A stretch of DNA of 20,303 nt from a virus: IMG/VR virus record IMGVR_UViG_3300009120_000017, positions 1 to 20,303 of that record, one strand, 5' to 3'. The stretch's first letter is position 1; each line of letters begins with the position of its first letter. The translations under genes and the position numbers were made by a program. A model generated the notes under the pieces. The model ran no database searches. It was not told the DNA's origin and was given only the letters and a program-made list of their open reading frames with translations. Of this stretch, positions 13,094 to 20,303 are shown piece after piece.

Positions 13094-14275
13094 ATGACTA
13101 CCGAAAATACCAATAATACCGCTGTTAACACGGATGATGAGTTGGAAAAAGAATATCCGCAGATGTTGGATATTTCTGATGAAGACTTTGAAAAACTTCC
13201 AGTATCCGCTGGCATAACCGAACCCGTTACCCCACAGCAGAATGATACCGATGGTGCTTCTGCTGATGATACACATACCGATGACAATGCTGCTGATGAC
13301 AGTGCTGGTACCAATACTGGTGAAGGTGAAAATACTTCTCCTGCAGATGGTGCTACACCCAAAAGCAAAGAACAAGATGATTCAGGTAATACTGATCAAG
13401 GTCAAGCTGATACGTCAAACAATCAGCAAACCATTGATTATGAGACTGAATACAAAAAATTAACTGCACCTTTTCGCGCTAATGGTGCTGACATCAAAAT
13501 CAATACAGTTGATGAAGCGATTACGCTCATGCAGATGGGAGCCAATTACCATCAGAAGATGGCAAAGCTCAAACCGGCAATGAAAGTAGTCAAACTGCTT
13601 GAACGGCATGATTTGTTGGATGAAAGCAAGCTCAGCTTTTTGATTGATGTCACCAAGAAGGATCCTGCTGCAATCCAGAAGTTGATTAAGGAAAGCGGTA
13701 TTGATCCTCATGAAATCGATGTCGAAGAGGATGTCAATTATACACCAAAAACTGCTCCGGTCACCGACAGTGAAATGGACCTTGATGAAGTGCTCAATCG
13801 TATTGAGACTACTCCTACCTATGGTCGTACTCTTACTGTCATCACCAAAGAGTGGGATACTCAAAGTCGTGCTACTTTAGCAAGTAATCCTCATATCATT
13901 GAAGTGATCAATGGGCATATTGCAACTGGTATCTACGACAAAGTGATGGGTGAAGTAAATCGAGGGCGTACCCTTGGTAAACTTCCTGTTGGTCTGTCTG
14001 ATCTTGAAGCATACAAACAAGTTGGCGATATGATGCACAACCAAGGTTTGTTGGCTCAGGCTCCAACACAGGCAAAAGCAGGTAACGAGAACGCTACCAG
14101 TATTACACCACCATCAAAAAAGGCTGACCTGGACCGGGATGCACTGCGTAAAGCTGCAGGTGCTCCTCCGGCGAAAAAAGGTCCGTCTGCTCCGGTAGTT
14201 AAAAAGAACCTTCTTGAGATTTCTGATGAAGAGTTCGAGAAACTTCCGGCGAACGCTTACACCAAAATCCAATGA
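13094..14275 (+). CDS. Putative capsid scaffolding protein
   Basis: A 393-residue protein directly before the major capsid gene, the standard scaffold position. The first 120 residues are acidic and low in complexity (Asp, Thr, Asn, Gly), the middle is helical (YETEYKKLTAPFRANG onward) with charged heptads, and the end is basic (KKGPSAPVVKKN) followed by a short acidic tail. A basic helical end is common in scaffolds that bind capsid protein. Unusually, the motif LDISDEDFEKLP at residues 25-36 recurs as LEISDEEFEKLP at residues 374-385, near both ends of the protein. The ribosome site is weak, so translation may be coupled to the previous gene. Confidence 0.65.
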   Translation: MTTENTNNTAVNTDDELEKEYPQMLDISDEDFEKLPVSAGITEPVTPQQNDTDGASADDTHTDDNAADDSAGTNTGEGENTSPADGATPKSKEQDDSGNTDQGQADTSNNQQTIDYETEYKKLTAPFRANGADIKINTVDEAITLMQMGANYHQKMAKLKPAMKVVKLLERHDLLDESKLSFLIDVTKKDPAAIQKLIKESGIDPHEIDVEEDVNYTPKTAPVTDSEMDLDEVLNRIETTPTYGRTLTVITKEWDTQSRATLASNPHIIEVINGHIATGIYDKVMGEVNRGRTLGKLPVGLSDLEAYKQVGDMMHNQGLLAQAPTQAKAGNENATSITPPSKKADLDRDALRKAAGAPPAKKGPSAPVVKKNLLEISDEEFEKLPANAYTKIQ

Positions 14276-14310
14276 TTCAATAATCCAATTTTATTTTAAG
14301 GAGATATACC

Positions 14311-15750
14311 ATGCCCCAGATTTATAACGATCCTGCCGGTGGAAACGCTTCGAGCGTTGGGCCGCAGATCAATACTCAATACTACGAGCGGAAAGCTCTG
14401 ATCGAGCTGAAGAAAGAACAATACTTTTCCCAGTTGGCCAATACCCGGAATATGCCCAAAAACTTCGGCAAGAAGATCAAGATGTATCATTACATGCCGA
14501 TGCTTGATGACCGCAATCTGAACGACCAGGGTATCGATGCTGCTGGCGTAGCTATCACCGGTACGCAGTATTATGTGCAGTATCCTGCAGGCGTATTGGC
14601 TATTGCCAATGCCAGCAAAACTGCTGCTGCTGCTGCAATTAATGACAACATCAACAATAATGGTTCCGCTGAAACTGTTTGTACTGCCGGTGCTGATGAT
14701 TCTGGCGGTTCTGGTTTGGCTACGCTTACGCTGACCAAAACTAACGTCAAGTATGCTACCAAGGCCAAGGCTGATGTAGTTGTAGCCTTGAATCTCGGTG
14801 TGAGCCTGCAGCAGGGTTCTGGTAACCTGTACGGTTCCAGCAAGGATATCGGTACCATTACCTCCAAGCTCCCGGCCCTGTCCGAGACTGGTGGCCGCGT
14901 GAATCGTGTCGGTTTCAAACGTATCGAGTTGGAAGGTACCTTTGAGAAATTCGGTTTCTTTGAAGAGTACACCGAGGAATCCCTGAACTTCGATACCGAT
15001 GCCGAGCTTGAAGAGCACATCCATCGTGAGATGATCATGGGTGCCGGTGAAATCACCGAGGATGCACTCCAGATCGATCTGCTCAATGCAGCTGCCACCA
15101 TTCGTTATGCCGGTGCCGCTACTTCCAATGCAACCGTTTCTGGTGAAACTGGTGGTATCTGTGAGATGGATTACGATGACATTCAGCGTTTGTCTACCCT
15201 GTTGGATGACAACCGTACCCCGAAACATACCAAGGTCATTACCGGCACTCGGATGGTGGATACCAAGACCATTCCCGCATCCCGGTTCATGTTCATTGGT
15301 TCGGAACTGAAGCCCACTGTTGAGCGGATTACCGATTACTTCAGCAACAAGGCGTTTATCCCGGTCCAGCATTATGCCACCGCTGGTGACATCTACAATG
15401 GTGAGATTGGTTCGGTTGGTGACTTCCGAGTTGTCGTTGTTCCCGAGATGACTCACTGGGCTGGTGCCGGTGCTGCTGTAAGCAACAATGCCGGTTATCG
15501 TGCCACCAATGGCCGTTACAACGTCTATCCGGCCCTGGTTGTAGGGGATAGCTCCTTTACCACCATCGGCTTCCAAACTGACGGCAAGACCGTGAAGTTC
15601 AAGATCTACCACAAGAAGCCTGGTCAGGATACCGTTGATCGTAACGATCCTTACGGTGAGACTGGTCTTATGTCCATCAAGTGGTACTACGGCTTCATGG
15701 GTGAGCGTACCGAGCGTATTGGTCTGATCAAGACCGTTGCTCGCATCTAA
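14311..15750 (+). CDS. Major capsid protein, N4-gp56 family
   Basis: The main shell protein, 479 residues, with the best ribosome site of the window (AAGGAGATATACC). Features of the N4-gp56 family: an early QYYERKALIELKKEQYF helix, a KFGFFEEYTEESLNFDTDAELEEHI block (split, about residues 210-236) and LQIDLLN, a FIGSELKPTVERITDYF segment (about 326-342), DFRVVVVPEM and the closing block YGETGLMSIKWYYGFM followed by RTERIGLIKTVARI. Codon use is biased towards GC-ending codons compared with the fibre gene, as expected for the most highly expressed gene. A hairpin terminator follows at 15774-15797. Similarity to N4 concerns the capsid fold and does not imply an N4 virion polymerase. Confidence 0.85.
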   Translation: MPQIYNDPAGGNASSVGPQINTQYYERKALIELKKEQYFSQLANTRNMPKNFGKKIKMYHYMPMLDDRNLNDQGIDAAGVAITGTQYYVQYPAGVLAIANASKTAAAAAINDNINNNGSAETVCTAGADDSGGSGLATLTLTKTNVKYATKAKADVVVALNLGVSLQQGSGNLYGSSKDIGTITSKLPALSETGGRVNRVGFKRIELEGTFEKFGFFEEYTEESLNFDTDAELEEHIHREMIMGAGEITEDALQIDLLNAAATIRYAGAATSNATVSGETGGICEMDYDDIQRLSTLLDDNRTPKHTKVITGTRMVDTKTIPASRFMFIGSELKPTVERITDYFSNKAFIPVQHYATAGDIYNGEIGSVGDFRVVVVPEMTHWAGAGAAVSNNAGYRATNGRYNVYPALVVGDSSFTTIGFQTDGKTVKFKIYHKKPGQDTVDRNDPYGETGLMSIKWYYGFMGERTERIGLIKTVARI

Positions 15751-15773
15751 TCAACAATCAACCAGTATGAATC

Positions 15774-15797
15774 ACCCCTCCCTCTCGGGGGAGGGGT
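15774..15797 (+). terminator. Terminator after the major capsid gene
   Basis: ACCCCTCCC (15774-15782) pairs with GGGAGGGGT (15789-15797) over a six-base loop, followed by a short T-containing run (TTACTTT). It lies in the 73-base gap after the capsid stop and would reduce read-through to the genes downstream, setting a high capsid-to-minor-protein ratio. Confidence 0.65.
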
Positions 15798-15823
15798 TAC
15801 TTTCACTATAAAGGAAAAACACA

Positions 15824-16459
15824 ATGTCTGATCAAAATACAAATCCCGATGCTACGGTTACTCCTAATACTCCTATGGTCGATGTTCCTGGTGTACCTGA
15901 TGCACCTAGTCCAGTTGATGAACTGGCTCTTCTGAAACAACGCGCCGATCTGATGGGTATTACCTACCATCCCAGTATCGGGGTCGCCAAGCTCAAGGAA
16001 AAAATCGAAGCTGCCCTGGCCGGTGAAACGCTTGAAGAGGATGCGCCTGCCGCTACCACTGTTGAGCCAACCAAAAAAGAATTGACTCCTGCCGAACGTA
16101 GTCAGCTGCTTCGGGAAGACGCTATGCGTTTGGTTCGAGTTATTGTGAACTGTATGAACCCGGCCAAGTCCTTATGGGAAGGTGAGGTGTTCTCCGTTTC
16201 CAACCGGTACATCGGCGATGTCAAAAAGTTCGTTCCCTTTAACAACGAAGCTGGCTGGCACATTCCCTACTGTATCTATCAGCAGCTCATCGATAAGCAG
16301 TGCCAGGTATTCTATACCGTGGTGGATAAACGCACCGGTATGAAGACACGCAAAGGCAAACTCATCAAAGAGTTCAATGTGGTTGTCTTGCCGGATCTGA
16401 CCCAGGAAGAGTTGGAAGAACTGGCACGTCAGCAGGCCACCAACAACAGCATTGATTAA
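15824..16459 (+). CDS. HeH/LEM-domain-like virion protein
   Basis: A 211-residue protein beginning MSDQNTNPDATVTPNTP. After a Pro/Thr-rich leader, residues about 34-64 (LLKQRADLMGITYHPSIGVAKLKEKIEAAL, given here in parts as LLKQRADLMG and KLKEKIEAAL) have the length and Leu/Gly spacing of a HeH/LEM or SAP-like helix-hairpin domain, often used to bind nucleic acid. A second domain from about 85 (LTPAERSQLLREDAMRLVRV) has beta strands around VFSVSNRYIGDVKKFVPF and a VVDKRTGMKTRKGKL loop, and recurs in podovirus head operons. It may be a head decoration or DNA-associated protein. AAGGA precedes ATG. Confidence 0.6.
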   Translation: MSDQNTNPDATVTPNTPMVDVPGVPDAPSPVDELALLKQRADLMGITYHPSIGVAKLKEKIEAALAGETLEEDAPAATTVEPTKKELTPAERSQLLREDAMRLVRVIVNCMNPAKSLWEGEVFSVSNRYIGDVKKFVPFNNEAGWHIPYCIYQQLIDKQCQVFYTVVDKRTGMKTRKGKLIKEFNVVVLPDLTQEELEELARQQATNNSID

Positions 16460-16470
16460 GGAGTCCGGTC

Positions 16471-16605
16471 ATGCCCGTACCATTAGTACCCCTAACCATT
16501 GGTGAAGGTACTGTTGATAACCTGAATATGGACGATCTTACCACCGGTACCTTAGATGGTGCCGGTGCGTTTGATGTCATCATGAAGGCAGTCTTGAAGG
16601 TATGA
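16471..16605 (+). pseudogene. N-terminal fragment of a broken coiled-coil virion gene
   Basis: The ATG at 16471 has AAGGAGT nine bases before it, and this frame encodes 44 residues, starting MPVPLVPLTIGEGTVDNLNM and with GAGAFDVIMKAV near its end. The opening (short Pro/Leu leader, then a G..FD..MK helix) is the style of a family of podovirus virion proteins that continue into long Ala/Gln coiled coils. Here the frame stops at 16603, and the coiled-coil part follows in another frame (from the block EGSLEGMMLKQKEF, about 16584 onward). I infer a deletion of some tens of bases that shifted the frame. Confidence 0.5.
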
Positions 16606-19238
16606 TGCTTAAGCAGAAAGAATTTACCACTGCTCAAATAGCAGAGATGAACTCTCGGGATGATTTGATCAGTGCTCAGGTATTGCATACCAATGCCCAG
16701 ACAGCATTAGCCGAAGCTCAGGCTGATTTGACTGCTGCTGAGCAAAGTAAGATTGTTCCATTGAATTTGTTGGTAGCAGCACAGACAGCGAATGAAGAAG
16801 CTAAGACAGCTTTAACTGAAGCTGAAATAGATGCAATGCCTACCAAACTGATACTGCTACAAGCTCAGGCTGACGCTGAAACAGCTAAGGCTGTTTTGTA
16901 CCCTGCTCAGGTTACTTTGACCGAAGCACAGGCAGCAGCAGAAACGGCAAAAACGAATACCCTCATACCAAAGCAAGCTACGTTATTGGATAAACAAGCT
17001 GCTAATACTGATGCTCAAACAGATCATACAGCTGCACAAACTGCAGTCGTACCGATCCTTTTTTGTAGGTGCATCATGGGACTATTTGATAGTGAGACAA
17101 AAATTACGGTATCTGCAGTTACTTTTAATCTTATCGATAAGGCTCCTAATCGTATGAGAGAGGCAGCAGCATACGCACTCATATCAGGGAATAATCTTGT
17201 TGAAACAGTAATGTCATCTATGGTTAACGGTTTTGCATATCAAGCTAAACAAGCTTATGATTATGCAAATGAACACTATACCCTTGGTTTACCTAATGGT
17301 GAAATACAAGGTTTACCTATTGCAGATCATGCAGCAGTTAAAGCAGCAATAGATGCTGATTACCCTGGTGCTGATTCAGCTGTCATTTATGCATTCATTG
17401 GTCACTTATCGGGAGAAGCTGCATTAGTAGAATGGTTACGTAATAACAGAGGTTATAAACTTGGATCATCTACTATAACAGTACATCCTTTTACCTTATA
17501 TAGTCCTCAGCATGGTAAACTACGTATAGATAGAACAGAATACCTTAGTGAAACGCATGAGATAAAAATAATATATAAAGAATACTATAATCTTGTCTCT
17601 CATTATGCAGAACATTATGACATAGTTCCTGCTCCTGTAGGTTTAGTATTAGGTGATCTTTATTGTTGTGCAGCATTCAAATTATTCAATTCAAGTTTAG
17701 GTACATATTCAGAGGAAGAATACTACTGGTTCTATCGCTTAGCAGATAAAACACATGAAGGTATAACCTATGATCCGGTTGGATTTGGTGCTTACGCTTA
17801 TATGCCTATTGTACCATTGCGGAGAGATAACATTGATTTGACTGATGCAAGTAGATCTAGTACGGAATTATTTACCACAAGTAAAAAGCTACTTAAAAAA
17901 ATGTCATTAGATTTTGAAAATCTTGGTGATAAGATAAATGAAAATCCTAGTGTTGCTCAAATAGACCATGCGTATGTAATGTTTGGTATTGATATAATGA
18001 CAGATAAACCAGCAAGCTTACGCTACTTGTGTGAGTATTTTGATTATTTAAGTGATGTAGATATTTTCGATAAAAATGACACGGCTAATTTTTGGCAGGA
18101 ATATACCAAAGTAAAAAGAAACACCAATACATTTATATTTAAGAGACTTGATGCAGAAATACCTAGAATCGTCATTCAAGACTATGGTTTAGATATTAGT
18201 ATTACTTACGGTCATATTACTTCAGTTATTTACCAAGGATCTATTGGACCTGTAGGTACATGCACTAGACAGGTAATTTTAGACAAGGTTAAATTAAGCA
18301 CTTTTATGTTTGCAGACAGATCACAATTAATACTTAGACAGCAGATAAATGAACATCAATATAGATGTATAACTGTATACATACCAAGACATGTTAATAG
18401 TATATATCAAGGTCATGGTATAATGAGTACATTATACGCAAGCAGCACTGATCCTGAAAATGAAAGTTTTATCATACCTCTTCATTATGGTATTGCTAAA
18501 GCATTACCTCTAAAAGAAAGAAATGAACTGTACTATGATTCATGTCGATTAGTATTAAACTCTTATGAGGTACAGAAAATAAGATGGTATCAAAAGAATT
18601 TTTTCAAAGGAATATTTGTATTTATTGCAGCAGTTATAGCAGCTTGGTCAGGACAAGGTTGGCTTGTTAAACTTGGCATGGCTATAGGTGCAGGTGCCAT
18701 GGCAGTTGCAATGTTTTTACTGGAATCTATTATTATTTCTGTAGTCATAAGTATAGCAGCTAAGCTTTTTGTTAGAATGGTAGGTGGTGAGCTTGCTATA
18801 ATCATTGGTATAGTTGTTACTATTTACGCTATATCCCGAGGTAATATGGGTTCATTTCAATTTTTAGGACAAACCATACCTACAGCACAAAGCTTAATAC
18901 AAATGAGTTCAGCACTCATATCAGGTAGTCAAGATTGGATAAACTCTGAACTACAAACAGTACAGGAAGAATCGCAACAATTCGCCAAAGAAGCTGAAGA
19001 GAAAATAGACATGCTTGAAGAGGCTCAAGCTCTCTTAGAAATGGACATAAAATTGAGTCCTATGGCGATGTTAGCTACCACTCAGCCATCTACTCAATTG
19101 GATCGTACCCTCATTGAGACACCTGACGAGTTTTTTAATCGAACCATCCATGCAGGAAATATCGGAGTATTAACCTTAGATGTTGTTGAGAATTATGCTA
19201 AGATAATGTTAAATTTACCTGAAGTACGTTATGTTTAA
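16602..19238 (+). CDS. Fused ORF: coiled-coil part plus large membrane-segment virion protein
   Basis: An 878-residue frame that appears to join two proteins. Residues 1-158 are a long Ala/Gln/Thr-rich coiled coil (repeated AQA.LT.AQ-type units). Residue 159 is Met of a second likely start, at 17076 (MGLFDSETKITVS), preceded by TAGGTG at ribosome-site spacing; many podoviruses have a separate gene starting MGLFGS-like at this place. From there the 720-residue protein has a mostly beta/alpha body, a tract of three or four hydrophobic segments (about 508-590 of the second part, GIFVFIAAVIAAW through IIIGIVVTIYAI), then a coiled C-terminus. Such segments suggest a protein injected into, or crossing, the host membrane. 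It is visibly richer in AT than the genes around it. Whether one or two proteins are made is unknown. Confidence 0.65.
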   Translation: MMLKQKEFTTAQIAEMNSRDDLISAQVLHTNAQTALAEAQADLTAAEQSKIVPLNLLVAAQTANEEAKTALTEAEIDAMPTKLILLQAQADAETAKAVLYPAQVTLTEAQAAAETAKTNTLIPKQATLLDKQAANTDAQTDHTAAQTAVVPILFCRCIMGLFDSETKITVSAVTFNLIDKAPNRMREAAAYALISGNNLVETVMSSMVNGFAYQAKQAYDYANEHYTLGLPNGEIQGLPIADHAAVKAAIDADYPGADSAVIYAFIGHLSGEAALVEWLRNNRGYKLGSSTITVHPFTLYSPQHGKLRIDRTEYLSETHEIKIIYKEYYNLVSHYAEHYDIVPAPVGLVLGDLYCCAAFKLFNSSLGTYSEEEYYWFYRLADKTHEGITYDPVGFGAYAYMPIVPLRRDNIDLTDASRSSTELFTTSKKLLKKMSLDFENLGDKINENPSVAQIDHAYVMFGIDIMTDKPASLRYLCEYFDYLSDVDIFDKNDTANFWQEYTKVKRNTNTFIFKRLDAEIPRIVIQDYGLDISITYGHITSVIYQGSIGPVGTCTRQVILDKVKLSTFMFADRSQLILRQQINEHQYRCITVYIPRHVNSIYQGHGIMSTLYASSTDPENESFIIPLHYGIAKALPLKERNELYYDSCRLVLNSYEVQKIRWYQKNFFKGIFVFIAAVIAAWSGQGWLVKLGMAIGAGAMAVAMFLLESIIISVVISIAAKLFVRMVGGELAIIIGIVVTIYAISRGNMGSFQFLGQTIPTAQSLIQMSSALISGSQDWINSELQTVQEESQQFAKEAEEKIDMLEEAQALLEMDIKLSPMAMLATTQPSTQLDRTLIETPDEFFNRTIHAGNIGVLTLDVVENYAKIMLNLPEVRYV
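17065..17078 (+). promoter_or_regulatory. Internal ribosome site for the MGLF start
   Basis: TAGGTG (17066-17071) lies four bases before ATG at 17076. It follows a run of six T at 17059-17064. One additional T in this run would bring a TAG stop into frame for the upstream coiled-coil part, separating the two proteins. The site therefore argues that 17076 is a true start. Confidence 0.5.
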
Positions 19239-19259
19239 TTTAATTTAAGAGGTGAAACA

Positions 19260-19754
19260 ATGAGCGGTTATCTTGATCTAGATGGAATGGATGCTTGGGG
19301 AATGGGATCCCCTGGCCGCAGTGCCTATAAACCCGATGATTTTTGGGGCAGTGTAATGCCCGGTTTAAACAACAATGCCTACTCCGGTGATGGGGGAGGG
19401 ATGCTCGATTTTGGCGTAGGTAAACTCGCAACTGCCGGAGGTGCTCTCAAACCTGATTTCTTCAGTTGGGACTCTTTTTTAGGTGGTAAAGGTACAGACG
19501 GTTTCCAAACCATGGGTTGGGGTCCAGCCCTATTCAATGTCGGAAAATCAATCTTCGACGGATGGATGGGTATGCAGAAACTCGACCTGGCTAAAGACAG
19601 TCTGAATTTCCAGAAGGATGCATTCAGCAAGCAATTCGAGAATCAACGTAGCTTGACCAACTCTCAGCTGCAGGATCGTCAAGCTGCCCGGGTAGCTGCA
19701 GATCCTAGAGGGTACCAGGCCGTTGACGAATACATGCGGCAAAACCGCGTATAA
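19260..19754 (+). CDS. Internal-type virion protein
   Basis: A 164-residue protein starting MSGYLDLDGMDAWGM, with AGAGGTGAAAC before ATG. The first 90 residues are rich in Gly, Trp, Asp and Phe, without clear repeats; the last 60 form a helix of the type LDLAKDSLNFQKDAFSKQFENQ, followed by SLTNSQLQDRQAARV. A helix with N(F/I)QKD and LQDRQ-type spacing is found in small podovirus virion proteins encoded between larger internal proteins. It ends 11 bases before the next gene. The function is probably structural, inside the head or ejected. Confidence 0.6.
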   Translation: MSGYLDLDGMDAWGMGSPGRSAYKPDDFWGSVMPGLNNNAYSGDGGGMLDFGVGKLATAGGALKPDFFSWDSFLGGKGTDGFQTMGWGPALFNVGKSIFDGWMGMQKLDLAKDSLNFQKDAFSKQFENQRSLTNSQLQDRQAARVAADPRGYQAVDEYMRQNRV

Positions 19755-19765
19755 GGAGATTTACC

Positions 19766-20303
19766 ATGGCCCCGATAACCTGGAAGAATATCAATGCCCC
19801 TGATTTCAGGGACTCTATTTTAGCCCTTGGTTCAGCAGGTACTTCCTTCGATAACGCTGCTGAAGGTATCAATAAACTCTTCGCAGAGAACCAGCGTATC
19901 GGGAATACCAACTGGGACAATCAAGCTCGTATCAACACTGAGGATGCTATTGCTCAACTGCGTTCTTTAGCGACATTGCCTGAGTATTACCAGCAGAAAG
20001 ACAACTTTGATATGGCTGGCCTCAGACCGCAATACGGTGCTCAGATCAACGCTGAAGCCATTCAAGCGGCCCTCGGTAAGCGACTGGCTGAATTGAATGA
20101 AGGTGCTTCTCTGCAAGCCGCTCAGCTTGGCCGGGATGTCACTGCTCAAACTGGCTCATTGGCTCAAGGTACGCAAGCAGCTACAGAAGCCATTCAAGAC
20201 CTTGGTATGCGTGATCCTAAAGCTGTACAGGCTGCTTTAGCTCTGCATGGCCAGATGGCCAAGGGACAAGAGCAAGGTATCACTGAAGCCCAGGATCAGC
20301 AAC
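19766..20303 (+). CDS. Internal virion protein, partial (3' end beyond window)
   Basis: Starts with ATG at 19766 after AAGGAGATTTACC and is open to the end of the window, 179 codons without a stop. It begins MAPITWKNINAPDFRDS and has a long helical, Gln/Ala-rich run (INAEAIQAALGKRLAEL and onward), as do large ejection proteins of podoviruses, which form coiled tubes in the cell envelope. Only the first part is seen, so size and any enzymatic domain (such as a lytic transglycosylase) cannot be judged. Confidence 0.65.
   Translation, partial: MAPITWKNINAPDFRDSILALGSAGTSFDNAAEGINKLFAENQRIGNTNWDNQARINTEDAIAQLRSLATLPEYYQQKDNFDMAGLRPQYGAQINAEAIQAALGKRLAELNEGASLQAAQLGRDVTAQTGSLAQGTQAATEAIQDLGMRDPKAVQAALALHGQMAKGQEQGITEAQDQQ

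Noticed and set aside
14296-15612. Long leftward ORF of 438 codons opposite the major capsid gene
   Set aside because: It is a shadow of the GC-biased capsid codons; it has no ribosome site and no recognisable domain, and the opposite strand is a clear capsid gene.
1-20303. CRISPR array, insertion sequence, integrase or attachment site
   Set aside because: No regularly spaced direct repeats, transposase, recombinase motif or terminal inverted repeats were seen.

Overview
The window is part of the genome of a tailed double-stranded DNA phage (Caudoviricetes), very probably a podovirus-like virus of a Gram-negative host. This rests on a recognisable head and packaging gene set: terminase, portal, scaffold, N4-gp56-type major capsid protein. 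It also carries a PhoH ATPase, a GH24 endolysin with holin-like genes, and late internal-virion-type proteins. Strong AAGGAG-type ribosome sites and many ATGA stop/start overlaps fit a phage. I could not assign a genus.

Layout. 1-733: about 0.7 kb without a credible protein gene but dense in hairpins. It includes three tRNA T-arm look-alikes on the minus strand, a hairpin present twice with a compensatory base-pair change, and two three-way junctions; this is the best candidate for an unrecognised large structured RNA. 747-1884: three small leftward genes, with a good sigma70-type promoter at 1289-1317 that fires towards the 0.7 kb region. 1885-2083: divergent control region with two inverted repeats. 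2084-8846: rightward packaging, tail and lysis block (terminase small and large subunits, a putative connector, a small beta-rich protein, a 918-residue tip/fibre protein, a small ORF, a holin-like protein and a second small hydrophobic protein). 8861-8888: terminator between convergent genes. 8890-10270: leftward endolysin, DUF6378-like protein and PhoH. 10271-10486: second divergent control region, sharing sequence motifs with the first. 10487-20303: rightward head and internal-protein block (portal, small protein, scaffold, major capsid protein, terminator, HeH/LEM-like protein, a broken coiled-coil gene joined to a large membrane-segment protein, and two internal-type virion proteins, the last cut by the window end).

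How they work together: the terminase pair packages DNA through the portal into a capsid built on the scaffold; the tip/fibre and late proteins mediate adsorption and DNA entry; the holin-like proteins and endolysin lyse the cell.

The most striking oddities are breaks in genes that should be continuous. The large terminase has lost its Walker A region, with N- and C-terminal parts in different frames. The coiled-coil gene at 16471 is broken in a similar way and runs straight into the next gene. These could be real degeneration, a split gene or an assembly fault; read mapping would decide.
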